A stretch of DNA of 34,414 nt from Acidimicrobiia bacterium (GCA_025928935.1 JAICNB010000031.1:1-34414), one strand, 5' to 3'. Counted from the stretch's first letter, positions 15,789 through 24,488 are shown. A program made the numbers and translations. The notes: generated from the letters alone by a model not told the origin.

Positions 15789-16894
15789 GCCCGCTCGGCT
15801 TGATCGACCAGCTCAGCGCCTTCTCATCATCACTGCGCGGACGCGGCCTGGTGGTGACCCCCGACCAGACCTCGGACATGGCCCGGGCCCTCACGCTGAT
15901 CGATCTGGCCAGCCGCACCCAGGCCAGGGCGTCCCTGCGCTCGCTCGCGGTCACCGACCCGTCGCAGATCCCGGTGTTCGACGAGGAGTTCGACAGGTTC
16001 TTCGCCGGGTTCCCGCCATCCCTGCTCCCGCCCCGTCACGACGTCGAGTTATCCCGGGTCCCGGTCAGTTCGCTCCAGGGCGGCGCGGGCAGCGAGAGCG
16101 TGGACGTGGCCGCCCAGTCGGGGGCCTCTGCGGTGGAGAGGCTCGCCACGCGCGACTTCGCCGATCTCGACGATGACGACCTCCAGGAAGCTCGTCGTCT
16201 CGTCATGACCATGATGTGGCACCCCACCGACTACCGGACACGCCGCTGGTCACCCGGCGACGGCCGTCGCCCCGACCTTCGACGGACGTTGCGGAAGGCC
16301 GTCGGACCGACAGGGGACATGATGTCCCTGAGCTGGAAGAGGCGGCGCCGGAAGGAGCGCCCTCTGATCATCATCGCCGACATCTCGGGATCAATGGAGA
16401 AGTACTCCGACATCTTCCTCGTGTTCGCCCACGCCGCCCAGCGTCGCCTGCGCGAAGTGGAGATCTTCACCTTCTCCACCCGACTCAGCCGCATCACCGA
16501 GGACATGCGTCGCCGGGACACGAGGACGGCGTTGGCCCGGGTGGCCGAGCGGGTGACCGACTGGTCTGGTGGCACCCAGATCGGCGAGGCACTCTCGGAA
16601 TGGAACCGTCTCTGGAGCCGGCGATTGGCACGGGGCGGGCCGGTGGTGATGATCTTGTCCGACGGATGGGACTGCGGCGACCCGGGTCTGCTGACGACGG
16701 AGATCGCCCGTCTGGCCCGCTCGGTCCATCAGGTGATCTGGCTCAACCCGCTGGCGGCCCGTGACTCCTACCAGCCGCTGACGCGCGGCATGCAGGCGGT
16801 GATGCCGCACATCGATCAGCTGTTGCCGGCGGCTAGCGTCAGTGACTTCAAGGGTGTGGTGAAAGTGCTCGATTCCGTGGCCGGAGCGGGATGA
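15785..16894 (+). CDS. coxE: CoxE-like VWA-domain protein, copy 2
   Basis: The 369-residue VWA protein has its MIDAS motif [10 protein letters not shown] at about 199-208, preceded by [16 protein letters not shown], then [10 protein letters not shown] and [10 protein letters not shown]. It is the expected partner of the MoxR ATPase upstream, with which it overlaps at ATGA. The C-terminal [20 protein letters not shown] is typical of CoxE. In known CODH systems CoxE assists CoxD in maturing the Mo-Cu site. It overlaps the next gene by four bases. Confidence 0.92.
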   Translation: MSPLGLIDQLSAFSSSLRGRGLVVTPDQTSDMARALTLIDLASRTQARASLRSLAVTDPSQIPVFDEEFDRFFAGFPPSLLPPRHDVELSRVPVSSLQGGAGSESVDVAAQSGASAVERLATRDFADLDDDDLQEARRLVMTMMWHPTDYRTRRWSPGDGRRPDLRRTLRKAVGPTGDMMSLSWKRRRRKERPLIIIADISGSMEKYSDIFLVFAHAAQRRLREVEIFTFSTRLSRITEDMRRRDTRTALARVAERVTDWSGGTQIGEALSEWNRLWSRRLARGGPVVMILSDGWDCGDPGLLTTEIARLARSVHQVIWLNPLAARDSYQPLTRGMQAVMPHIDQLLPAASVSDFKGVVKVLDSVAGAG

Positions 16895-17202
16895 TGAGAA
16901 ACCAGATCGAAGTCCGAAATCGCTGGGCGTCCGAGGGCAAGAGGGTCGCGGTCGCCACCGTCATCCGCGTACATGGCAGCGCGCCCCGGCCGGAGGGCTC
17001 GAAGTTCCTGGTGTCGGACGCCGGTGACATGGAGGGCTCGGTGAGCGGGGGCTGCGTCGAGAACGACGTCTTCCTCCATGCCCAGGAGGTCATCGAATCC
17101 GGAGAACCGAAGACGGTGACCTACGGGATCGCCGACGATGACGCCTTCGAGGTGGGGATGGCCTGCGGTGGGACCATCGACGTCTTCATCGAGCCGTGGT
17201 AG
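16891..17202 (+). CDS. XdhC N-terminal domain protein (half of a split CoxF-like protein)
   Basis: The 103-residue product is a stand-alone XdhC/CoxI N-terminal domain. It contains [20 protein letters not shown], then [17 protein letters not shown] with the conserved SGGCVE motif, and [14 protein letters not shown] at the end. In most bacteria this domain is joined to a Rossmann domain; here a TAG at 17200-17202 ends it and the Rossmann part is in the next frame, starting at GTG 17196. The Cys in SGGCVE is kept, unlike in the two other XdhC-like proteins of the window. It follows coxE in the coxF position, so it likely acts in cofactor delivery to CODH. Confidence 0.88.
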   Translation: MMRNQIEVRNRWASEGKRVAVATVIRVHGSAPRPEGSKFLVSDAGDMEGSVSGGCVENDVFLHAQEVIESGEPKTVTYGIADDDAFEVGMACGGTIDVFIEPW

Positions 17203-17969
17203 CCACCCTCGAGGCGATCCAGGGGATCCTCGATCGCGAGGAGTACGGATCGGTGATCACCTTCGTCGATGGCCCCTGCCTCGGTTCGAAAGTGGTCTTG
17301 GGCTCAGAGGCCCAGGTGATGACCGGCGAGCTGCCACCCGACATCGCCGATGACCTGACTGCCGATGCCCGGGTGCTGATGGACCACGAGCAGCATCGGG
17401 CGATGGAGTACCCACCCCACACCGTCTTCATCGAGTCGTTGGCCCCACCCCAGGAGATGGTCATCGTCGGAGCTGTCCACATCGGCCAGTCCCTGGCCAG
17501 CTTCGCCGGCCAGATGGGTTACCGGGTCACCGTCGTCGACTCGCGAGGGGCATTCGCCACGCCCGACCGGTTCCCGGCCACCCGGATAGTGGTCGGCTGG
17601 CCGGAGAACGTGCTCGACCAGATCACCTTCGACCGGCGCACCTGGCTGGTCATCCTCTCGCACGCTCCCGCCCACGAGGACCCCGTTCTCGAAGCGGCTC
17701 TGAAGAGCCCGGTGCGGTACATCGGGTGCATGGGGAGCCGGAGGACCCAGGACCTCCGGGTGGGACGTCTGCGTGAGAAGGGCTTTTCCGATGAGGACAT
17801 CGCCAGGGTCCGGGGCCCGGTCGGGCTCGACATCGGAGCAGAGAGCCCTCAGGAGGTAGCGGTCTCCATCCTGGCCGAGATGACCATGGTCCGGTACGGG
17901 CATGGCACCGGCATCTCCCTCCATGGCATCGAAGGCAGGGTCCACAAGCAACGCCCCGAAGACGAGTAA
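17196..17969 (+). CDS. XdhC Rossmann-domain protein (second half of a split CoxF-like protein)
   Basis: The 257-residue product begins at GTG 17196, overlapping the previous gene by seven bases, which implies coupled translation. Its first 80 residues correspond to the connecting part of XdhC proteins ([20 protein letters not shown]), and the Rossmann domain follows ([54 protein letters not shown]). The C-terminal tail is basic and polar. With the preceding gene it makes a complete XdhC. The two are intact and overlap neatly, so this looks like an established two-gene arrangement and not a recent frameshift. Confidence 0.88.
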   Translation: MVATLEAIQGILDREEYGSVITFVDGPCLGSKVVLGSEAQVMTGELPPDIADDLTADARVLMDHEQHRAMEYPPHTVFIESLAPPQEMVIVGAVHIGQSLASFAGQMGYRVTVVDSRGAFATPDRFPATRIVVGWPENVLDQITFDRRTWLVILSHAPAHEDPVLEAALKSPVRYIGCMGSRRTQDLRVGRLREKGFSDEDIARVRGPVGLDIGAESPQEVAVSILAEMTMVRYGHGTGISLHGIEGRVHKQRPEDE

Positions 17970-18000
17970 GGCGGAGGGCCGGGATCACCGGTTCGGGGAA

Positions 18001-18006
18001 TACCCT
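18001..18006 (+). promoter_or_regulatory. Leaderless -10 TACCCT of ppc
   Basis: TACCCT lies exactly six bases before ATG 18013, the layout expected when transcription starts at or next to the start codon. Confidence 0.5.
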
Positions 18007-18012
18007 TTCCCG

Positions 18013-20721
18013 ATGGCAAAGAACCGGGACGAGGCGCTCCGGGCCGACATCAGGCGGTTGGGCAACCAGTTGGGCGATGCTCTGGTCCGCCAACACGGGT
18101 CGGCGCTTCTCGACCTGGTCGAGGAAGTCCGGGCCCTGGGCAAGTCGTCGCGGCGTGGAGGCAGCGGGGAGGCCGCCGACGAGCTCGGACAGAGGCTGGC
18201 CGGCCTCGGTGTCGCCGAAGTCATCCCCCTGGTCCGAGCCTTCACCACCTACTTCTACCTGGCCAACGTCGCAGAGCAGGTCCACCGCATCGACCAATTG
18301 AGAACGACCGAGTTGGGCCTGGCCGCCACGGTGGATCGTGTGCTCGACGCGGGGGTCGATGGTGAGGTCCTCGCCGACGTCCTGGGCAGGCTGGAGATGC
18401 GGCCGGTGTTCACCGCCCATCCCACCGAGGCGGCCCGCCGCTCGATCCTGAGCAAGACGGTCCGGCTGGAAGAGCTCATCGAAAGAAGACTCGATTCGGC
18501 CGAGGAGGACCATGAGCCGATCGACCGCCGCACGGCCGAGTTGATCGACCAGATCTGGCAGACCGACGAGCTCAGGTTGGAGAAACCCAACCCGGTGGAA
18601 GAGGCGCGATCCGCTCTCTACTACCTGCTTCAGATCGCCTCCAAGGTCATGCCCGAGCTGAGCGAGCGGATCACCCACGAGCTGGCCCGGCTTGGGGTGG
18701 ACGATCCACGGAGCCCGATTCGGTTTGGCTCATGGGTAGGCGGTGACCGGGATGGAAACCCCGGGGTGACCCCGGAGACGACTCTGGAGACCCTCCGGCT
18801 CCAGCACGATCGTGGGTTGCGGCATCTCATCGGCCTGATCGAGGAGCTGGCCGACGAGCTCTCCGTCTCGGAGAGGCTGGCCCCGATCAGCGACGAGCTG
18901 AAGACGTCGCTCGAACAGGACCGGGAGTCCCTGCCCGAGGTCTGGCTGCGAGAGGGGCGCCGCACCGCCTCCGAGCCCTACCGCCTCAAGTGCTCATACA
19001 TCCGGGCCCGGCTGATCGCCACCAACCAGCGCCTCCATCAAGGTCTGGCCCATGTGGACGGCATTCACTATGCCCACCCCGATGAGCTGCTGGTCGACCT
19101 GGATCTGATGGCGGACTCGCTCCACCGGTCGCGGGGGGAGCTGATCGCCAGAGGGGCGGTGTCCCGGGTCCGTCGCGCCGTGGAGACGTTTGGGTTCCAG
19201 GTCGCGATCCTCGACGTTCGGGAGCACGCGGCGAAGCATCGAGAGGCCGTCGGCGAGCTCTTCACGATGCTCGGCACCGACTATCTCATGATGACTCCGG
19301 AGCAGCGTCACGAACTGCTCTCCGCGGAGCTGGCGGGGGCTCGCCCTCTCACCGGGCTGACCACCACCCTCAGCCCGGGCGCCGAGCTGACCGCTGGGAC
19401 CTTCGACGCCATCCGGGAGGCCCAGGACCTGTACGGGGACCAGGTGATCGAGTCCTACATCATCTCGATGACGGAGAGCGCCGCCGATGTGCTGGAGGCG
19501 GCGGTCCTGGCCCGGGAGGCCGGGCTCATCGACCTGAAGCGAGGCATCGCCCGGATCGGGCTCGTCCCTCTGGTGGAGACCATCACCGATCTCCGCATCG
19601 CCGGGCCCCTCCTGCAAGCCCTGTTCGAGGACCCCCGATACCGCCAGATCCTCACGCTGCGTGGCGACACCCAGGAGGTGGTGCTCGGCTACTCCGACTC
19701 CAACAAGGAGGGCGGGATCACCACCTCGCAATGGGAGATCTACAAGGCGCAACGGGCGATGCGGAACGTGGCGGAGGAACATGGGATCCGGCTCCGCCTC
19801 TTCCATGGGCGTGGCGGGACCATCGGGCGTGGCGGCGGTCCGACCCATGCCGCCATCCTGGCCCAGCCCTACGGGACGGTCGACGGTGAGCTGAAGGTCA
19901 CCGAGCAGGGAGAGGTGATCTCCGAGAAGTACGGCCACCCCGCCATCGCCGCCAGGAACCTGGAGCTGGCCCTGGCCTCTGTGATCGAGTCCTCTCTCCT
20001 CCATCGGCGATCCCGACAGCCGAAGGACATCCTGGATCGGTGGACCGAGGCGATGGACTACCTCTCCGCCGAGGCGTACACCGTCTATCGGGACTTCGTC
20101 CAACACCCGAGCCTGGTCTCCTACTTCCTCACCTCCACTCCCGTCGAGGAGCTGGGCAGGCTCAACCTGGGAAGCCGGCCCTCCCGTCGTCCCGGCGGGG
20201 TCGGCGGCATCGAGGACCTTCGAGCCATCCCCTGGGTGTTCGGATGGACCCAGACCCGCCAGATCGTGCCCGGATGGTTCGGAATCGGCACAGGCATACG
20301 TGCCGCCCGCAAGGCGGGATTAGGCGACGTCCTCGACGAGATGGCCCGGGAGTGGGGCTTCTTCCAGACGTTCCTGAGCAACGTCGAGATGACGCTGGCC
20401 AAGACCGACCTCGACATAGCCGGCCGGTACGTGGCCAGCCTGGTGCCCAAGGAGCACCGCAGCCTGCTCGATCTGATCCGGGCCGAGTGTGACCTGGCCA
20501 CCGAGGAGCTGCTCGCCGTCCGCCACCGCACCGGGTTGCTCGAAGACCTGCCCCTGCTCCGGCGCACTTTGGGGGTGCGTGACGTCTACCTCGACCCGAT
20601 CAACTATCTCCAGGTTTCTCTGCTTGCCCGGAGCCGTTCCGGTGAATCGGGTGAGGATCTCGACCGCGCCCTCCTGCTCACCGTCAACGGCATCGCGGCC
20701 GGGATGAGAAACACCGGCTAG
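18013..20721 (+). CDS. ppc: Phosphoenolpyruvate carboxylase
   Basis: The enzyme carboxylates phosphoenolpyruvate with bicarbonate to oxaloacetate, refilling the TCA cycle. The 902-residue product has the usual length and all main motifs: FTAHPTEAARRSI with catalytic His136, GSWVGGDRDGNPGVTPETT, VLGYSDSNKEGGITTSQWEI, and the Gly-rich loop FHGRGGTIGRGGGPTHAAI with its catalytic Arg. It ends in NGIAAGMRNTG, the conserved C-terminus that closes the active site. ATG 18013 was chosen because it precedes the conserved start and stands six bases after TACCCT; a longer frame overlaps the XdhC gene. It is a separate transcription unit from the cox genes. Confidence 0.96.
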   Translation: MAKNRDEALRADIRRLGNQLGDALVRQHGSALLDLVEEVRALGKSSRRGGSGEAADELGQRLAGLGVAEVIPLVRAFTTYFYLANVAEQVHRIDQLRTTELGLAATVDRVLDAGVDGEVLADVLGRLEMRPVFTAHPTEAARRSILSKTVRLEELIERRLDSAEEDHEPIDRRTAELIDQIWQTDELRLEKPNPVEEARSALYYLLQIASKVMPELSERITHELARLGVDDPRSPIRFGSWVGGDRDGNPGVTPETTLETLRLQHDRGLRHLIGLIEELADELSVSERLAPISDELKTSLEQDRESLPEVWLREGRRTASEPYRLKCSYIRARLIATNQRLHQGLAHVDGIHYAHPDELLVDLDLMADSLHRSRGELIARGAVSRVRRAVETFGFQVAILDVREHAAKHREAVGELFTMLGTDYLMMTPEQRHELLSAELAGARPLTGLTTTLSPGAELTAGTFDAIREAQDLYGDQVIESYIISMTESAADVLEAAVLAREAGLIDLKRGIARIGLVPLVETITDLRIAGPLLQALFEDPRYRQILTLRGDTQEVVLGYSDSNKEGGITTSQWEIYKAQRAMRNVAEEHGIRLRLFHGRGGTIGRGGGPTHAAILAQPYGTVDGELKVTEQGEVISEKYGHPAIAARNLELALASVIESSLLHRRSRQPKDILDRWTEAMDYLSAEAYTVYRDFVQHPSLVSYFLTSTPVEELGRLNLGSRPSRRPGGVGGIEDLRAIPWVFGWTQTRQIVPGWFGIGTGIRAARKAGLGDVLDEMAREWGFFQTFLSNVEMTLAKTDLDIAGRYVASLVPKEHRSLLDLIRAECDLATEELLAVRHRTGLLEDLPLLRRTLGVRDVYLDPINYLQVSLLARSRSGESGEDLDRALLLTVNGIAAGMRNTG

Positions 20722-20722
20722 A

Positions 20723-20728
20723 TATTCT
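20723..20728 (+). promoter_or_regulatory. Leaderless -10 TATTCT of upp
   Basis: TATTCT, starting two bases after the ppc stop codon, lies six bases before ATG 20735. The spacing fits a leaderless transcript. Confidence 0.5.
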
Positions 20729-20734
20729 CGACCG

Positions 20735-21355
20735 ATGCCTGTCACCATCCTCGACCATCCCCTCGCCGCCGACCTGCTCTCCATCCTCCGCAGCAGGGAC
20801 ACCGAGCCCCCGGAGTTCCGCCAGATCACCGAACGGCTGGGATATCTGCTCGTGGCCGAGGCGCTCGCCGACATGACCACAGTGGACGTCGCGATCGATA
20901 CCCCGTTGGAACGAACCAGCGGGCGCCAGCTTCGACGACCTGTGGTTGCCGTCGCCGTGCTGAGGGCCGGCCTCGGCCTGCTCGAGTCGGTCCTCACCCT
21001 GGTCCCCGACGCTGCCATCGGCTTCGCCGGCGTGCAGCGCAATGAGGAGACCGCTGAGCCCATCGAGTACTACACCAAGTTCCCCGCTCTCTCGACCGCC
21101 CGGGTCCTCATCCTCGAGCCGATGCTCGCCACGGGCGGCTCGCTCTCCTGGGCCATCGACAAGGTCAAGGAGAACGGGGCCAAGGACATCACCGCGGTTT
21201 GCGTGGTGACAGCTCCGGAGGGTCTCGCCGTGATAGAGGAGAGGCATCCCGACGTCCGCATCGTGGCCGCCGCCCTGGACCGGGAGCTCAACACCAGTTA
21301 CTACATCGCGCCCGGTCTCGGCGACATGGGAGACCGGCTCTTCGGGACCCTGTGA
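20735..21355 (+). CDS. upp: Uracil phosphoribosyltransferase
   Basis: The 206-residue enzyme makes UMP from uracil and PRPP in pyrimidine salvage. It shows the PRPP-binding motif LILEPMLATGGS, the uracil-binding C-terminal pattern YYIAPGLGDMGDRLFGT, and typical segments VAVLRAGLGLLESV and PIEYYTKFP. The length is normal for the family. The start lies six bases after TATTCT. It overlaps the next gene (GTGA), so the two are co-translated although no functional link is known. A pyrimidine salvage partner, thymidine phosphorylase, is encoded later in the window at 30751. Confidence 0.96.
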   Translation: MPVTILDHPLAADLLSILRSRDTEPPEFRQITERLGYLLVAEALADMTTVDVAIDTPLERTSGRQLRRPVVAVAVLRAGLGLLESVLTLVPDAAIGFAGVQRNEETAEPIEYYTKFPALSTARVLILEPMLATGGSLSWAIDKVKENGAKDITAVCVVTAPEGLAVIEERHPDVRIVAAALDRELNTSYYIAPGLGDMGDRLFGTL

Positions 21356-21630
21356 CCGATTTCCAGGACGCCGTCCTCGGTGTCATCAGCGCCCTGGAAC
21401 GGGGTGAGGTGGTCACCTACGGCGAAGTGGCAGACCAGGCCGGGTTTCCCGGGGCCGCCCGGGCGGTGGGGACGGTGCTGAGGACCTGTGACAGTGGAGT
21501 TCCCTGGTGGCGGGTGGTCGGGGCGGGAGGCCACATCCGGACGCCTATCGAGGAGCGTCAGGCGGCTCTGCTCCGATCGGAGGGCATCCTCGTGACCGAC
21601 GGGAGGGTAGTTGGCATCAGGAACCGTTGA
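21352..21630 (+). CDS. Alkyltransferase-like DNA repair protein (ATL)
   Basis: The 92-residue product is the DNA-binding domain of the O6-alkylguanine-DNA alkyltransferase family: VTYGEVADQAGFPGAARAVG forms the helix-turn-helix with its arginine finger. The active-site motif PCHRV is PWWRV here (residues 51-55), so Trp52 stands where the alkyl-accepting Cys belongs. That is the mark of alkyltransferase-like proteins, which bind alkylated guanine and recruit nucleotide excision repair without repairing directly. GTG 21352 overlaps the upp stop. Confidence 0.92.
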   Translation: MTDFQDAVLGVISALERGEVVTYGEVADQAGFPGAARAVGTVLRTCDSGVPWWRVVGAGGHIRTPIEERQAALLRSEGILVTDGRVVGIRNR

Positions 21631-21654
21631 GGCCGTCGGCGCGTCGAACCTGAC

Positions 21655-22401
21655 ATGAGCAAACGCCGATACACCATCGCAGCCATCACAGCTCTCGCCG
21701 TCCTCGCCACCGCCTGTGGCACGGGGGCGGGAACGACCCCTCAGGAGATAACCGTGAACACGTCGGAGCAGGCCACCAGCGGCATTTCCGTCACGGGGAT
21801 GGGTGAGGTGACCGGCACCCCCGACACCGTCGAAGTGGGGCTCGGGGTCTCGGTGCTCGCCGACACGGTGGACGAAGCCGCCGCCACTGCGGCGGAGAAC
21901 GCACAGGCCCTGATCGACTCCCTGACCTCGAACGGTGTCTCCGAAGACGACATCACCACGACCGATTACTCCATCTACCCCGAGTACGACTACTCGGGCA
22001 ACCAGGAGCGTCTGACCGGGTATCGGGTCAACAACACGGTCCGGGCCAAAGTCCGGGACATCGAATCGACCGGCACGGTGATCGACGCCGCCGTCGCCGC
22101 TGGTGGCGACAACGTGACCGTGAACGGGCTCTCCTTCAGCATCGAGGACAACGACGAGCTCGTCGCCGCGGCCCGGGAAGCCGCATGGAACGACGCCATG
22201 GCCAAGGCCACTCAGCTGGCGGAGCTGTCCGGCCAGGCCTTGGGCGATGCGACTTCCATCACCGAGTCGGTCAGCATGCCCCCGGTCCCCATTCCTTACG
22301 CCAGCGACGAGGCTGGCGCCGAGCGGGCTTTGACCCCGATAGAGCCGGGCACATCGGCGGTCACCATCACGTTGCAGGTCCAGTTCGGCCTGGCCGGCTG
22401 A
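21655..22401 (+). CDS. SIMPL-domain (DUF541) lipoprotein
   Basis: The 248-residue protein has a lipoprotein signal peptide: basic MSKRRY, a hydrophobic core and a lipobox LATAC with Cys21 as lipid attachment site. The SIMPL domain follows (about 45-248): GISVTGMGEVTGTPDTVEVG, YDYSGNQERLTGYRVNNTVR, VNGLSFSIEDN, AREAAWNDAMAKATQLAELS and a C-terminal VTITLQVQFG. SIMPL proteins are envelope proteins of unclear function. It is followed after 17 bases by a second SIMPL gene with no signal peptide, so they are tandem duplicates sent to different compartments. Confidence 0.92.
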   Translation: MSKRRYTIAAITALAVLATACGTGAGTTPQEITVNTSEQATSGISVTGMGEVTGTPDTVEVGLGVSVLADTVDEAAATAAENAQALIDSLTSNGVSEDDITTTDYSIYPEYDYSGNQERLTGYRVNNTVRAKVRDIESTGTVIDAAVAAGGDNVTVNGLSFSIEDNDELVAAAREAAWNDAMAKATQLAELSGQALGDATSITESVSMPPVPIPYASDEAGAERALTPIEPGTSAVTITLQVQFGLAG

Positions 22402-22405
22402 TCGG

Positions 22406-22411
22406 TAGGCT
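22406..22411 (+). promoter_or_regulatory. Leaderless -10 TAGGCT of the second SIMPL gene
   Basis: TAGGCT lies seven bases before ATG 22419, and the spacing matches other leaderless starts in this window. Confidence 0.45.
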
Positions 22412-22418
22412 CAGACCG

Positions 22419-23039
22419 ATGGGAATCACTGTGTTCGGCATCGGAGAGGCTGTCGGTCGCCCCGACCAGGTCGAAATCGACGTAGGCGTGTCGGTCCTGG
22501 CGGAGTCTGTCGCCGAGGCCGCTTCGGTGGCGGGTGAGAAGGCACAGGTTGTCACCTCGGCCCTGACCTCGGCGGGGGTCGCCGCCGACGACGTGGCCAC
22601 GACGGAGTACTCAATCAGACCCGAGTACGACTACTCGGGAAACGAGCAGCGGCTCCTGGGATACCGGGTGAGCAACATCATGAGAGCCAGGCTGCGCGAT
22701 GTAACGGCTGCCGGACCGTTGGTCGACGTCATTTCGTCCGCCGGCGGTGATCAGACGCGGGTCAACGGCCTGAGCTTCGGCGTCTCCGACGAGACGGCGC
22801 TTCAGGCCGAGGCACGCGAGTCGGCGTGGAACGACGCACTGGCCAAGGCGACGCAATTGGCGAACCTGTCCGGTCAGGGCCTGGGTAGAGCCACGTCGAT
22901 CGCGGAGACCATCAGGCCACCAGTCGCGCCGGTGCGGATGATGGCGGCCGACATGGCTACGGAGAAGACCACACCGATCCAACCCGGCACGACCACGGTC
23001 AGTGTCACCCTCCAGGTCGAGTTCGAAGCCGGCGCCTGA
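22419..23039 (+). CDS. SIMPL-domain (DUF541) protein without signal peptide
   Basis: The 206-residue paralogue of the preceding lipoprotein starts directly with the domain: MGITVFGIGEAVGRPDQVEI, then YDYSGNEQRLLGYRVSNIMR, VNGLSFGVSDE, ARESAWNDALAKATQLANLS and VSVTLQVEFE. There is no signal peptide or anchor, so it should be cytoplasmic. ATG 22419 is seven bases after TAGGCT (22406-22411), pointing to its own leaderless promoter. Longer readings of the frame run into the first copy and are not credible. The function of the family is unknown. Confidence 0.9.
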   Translation: MGITVFGIGEAVGRPDQVEIDVGVSVLAESVAEAASVAGEKAQVVTSALTSAGVAADDVATTEYSIRPEYDYSGNEQRLLGYRVSNIMRARLRDVTAAGPLVDVISSAGGDQTRVNGLSFGVSDETALQAEARESAWNDALAKATQLANLSGQGLGRATSIAETIRPPVAPVRMMAADMATEKTTPIQPGTTTVSVTLQVEFEAGA

Positions 23040-23070
23040 GGCACCCGGGAGGGAATAGCCGCCCGCCTCC

Positions 23071-23076
23071 TATCCT
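23071..23076 (+). promoter_or_regulatory. Possible -10 TATCCT of the cysteine synthase-like gene
   Basis: TATCCT would place the transcription start near 23083, leaving a leader of about 17 bases with the purine-rich AGGCGAG before TTG 23100. Confidence 0.4.
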
Positions 23077-23099
23077 TGAGATCAACAGGCGAGCGAACT

Positions 23100-24437
23100 T
23101 TGAACGACCACTCACTCCGCATCTACGACTCGATGCTGGGGCTGCTCTCGAACGCCGAGAACCCGACGCCCCTGGTCAGGCTGAACCACGTCGTGCCCTT
23201 CGAGCACACCGAGGTGTACGCCAAGCTGGAGTGGTACAACCCCTTTGGCTCGGTCAAGGACCGGATCGCAGCCAGCATGATCCAGCAGGCCCGTGAACGG
23301 GGCGAGCTCACCGACGAGGACCTGGTCGAGCCGACATCCGGCAACACAGGTCTCGGCCTGGCCATGATCGGCAACCTGCTCGGCTACGACCTGACCACCC
23401 CCCTATCCAGCGCCATCCCGATCGAGAAGCGCACGATGCTGCGCTTCTTCGGTGCGACGGTCGAAGAGCTCGAGGACGACCTGTGCCCGGCCCCGTGGGC
23501 GCCCGAGGGCGCCATCGCCCGGGCGACGGAGATCGCCGAGAAGCCCGACTTCCTGATGCTCAATCAGTACGGAAATAGTTCCAACCCCGACGCCCACTAC
23601 CGAACGACGGGACCGGAGATCTGGCGTCAGACCGAAGGCTCCATCACCCACTTCGTGGCCGGGATGGGCACCTGCGGGACGATCACCGGGACCGGCCGCT
23701 TCCTCAAGGAGCAGAGCGCGGAGATCCAGGTGATCGGGGTCCATCCCGCCGAGGGCCACGACATCCCCGGGGTGCGGAGCATCCGCCAGCTGAAGCAGAC
23801 CGAGTTCTTCCTACCCGACGCATACGACGGGATGGTCGAGATCAACAACGAGGACGCCTATGCGCTCACCCTGCGTCTCAATCGGGAGGAGAGCATTCCC
23901 GCCGGGCCCAGTTCGGGCATGGCCCTCGCCGGTGCCCTGTCCACCATCCCCGACGCTCCCGACACCCGCGTGGTGGTGATGTTCCCCGACAACGTGTTCA
24001 AGTACGCATCGTCGATGGCCAGACACATTCCCGGCCTGGCGCCGACCGCGCTTCCCCGGGCCAAGAGCCGAAGGGAGGAGCTGTTCGACGCAATCATCGA
24101 GCACACCCGGCACAACCCACATCTCACCGTCGACGTGGAAGCGGCCCGCTATCGGCTGGAGGCGGAGCAGCCGTTCGTCGTCGACGTGCGGTCGGCCGAT
24201 GAGTTCGCCCAGGGGCACATGCCTGGGGCGGTGAACATCCCGCTCCTCGACCTGCCCGACAACCAGGACCTCCTACCGTCGGACCTGGACAGACCTGTGC
24301 TCACCGTTTGTGCGCGTGGGAACATCTCCCTCCCCGGCGTTCTCTACATCAACTCGCTCGGATACCGCGACGCCCACAGCATCACCGGAGGGCTGACGGC
24401 CTGGGTGGAAAAGGGATACGAGGTGGAAACCACCTGA
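23100..24437 (+). CDS. Cysteine synthase-like PLP enzyme fused to a rhodanese domain
   Basis: The 445-residue protein joins two domains. Residues about 1-315 form a fold-type II PLP enzyme of the cysteine synthase/cystathionine beta-synthase family: NPFGSVKDR contains the PLP lysine (Lys53), PTSGNTGLGLAM is the substrate loop, and GMGTCGTITGTGRFL and GPSSGMALAGAL are cofactor-binding loops. Residues about 335-445 form a rhodanese domain (VVDVRSADEFAQGHMPGAVN) with Cys404 in VCARGN as sulfur carrier and ending GGLTAWVEKGYEV. The fusion suggests handling of cysteine and persulfide sulfur by one protein. The start is uncertain: TTG 23100 is preferred, TTG 23076 and ATG 23133 are alternatives. 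Confidence 0.9.
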   Translation: MNDHSLRIYDSMLGLLSNAENPTPLVRLNHVVPFEHTEVYAKLEWYNPFGSVKDRIAASMIQQARERGELTDEDLVEPTSGNTGLGLAMIGNLLGYDLTTPLSSAIPIEKRTMLRFFGATVEELEDDLCPAPWAPEGAIARATEIAEKPDFLMLNQYGNSSNPDAHYRTTGPEIWRQTEGSITHFVAGMGTCGTITGTGRFLKEQSAEIQVIGVHPAEGHDIPGVRSIRQLKQTEFFLPDAYDGMVEINNEDAYALTLRLNREESIPAGPSSGMALAGALSTIPDAPDTRVVVMFPDNVFKYASSMARHIPGLAPTALPRAKSRREELFDAIIEHTRHNPHLTVDVEAARYRLEAEQPFVVDVRSADEFAQGHMPGAVNIPLLDLPDNQDLLPSDLDRPVLTVCARGNISLPGVLYINSLGYRDAHSITGGLTAWVEKGYEVETT

Positions 24438-24441
24438 TCGC

Positions 24442-24488
24442 ATCCCGTGTGCGGGCCCCCGCCACGGGTCGACGGACGCACACGGGAT
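24442..24488 (+). terminator. 12-bp hairpin after the cysteine synthase-rhodanese gene
   Basis: ATCCCGTGTGCG (24442-24453) pairs perfectly with CGCACACGGGAT (24477-24488) around a 23-base GC-rich loop. It starts four bases after the stop. A terminator is likely; an operator for the arginine cluster is also possible because it lies upstream of that promoter. Confidence 0.5.

Noticed and set aside
17190-17205. Frameshift breaking a single XdhC gene
   Set aside because: Both halves are intact domains with a GTG start inside a 7-base overlap, so a real two-gene arrangement is more likely, although a sequencing error cannot be fully excluded.
21655-23039. One SIMPL gene broken in two
   Set aside because: Each half is a full SIMPL domain with its own start, so this is a tandem duplication.
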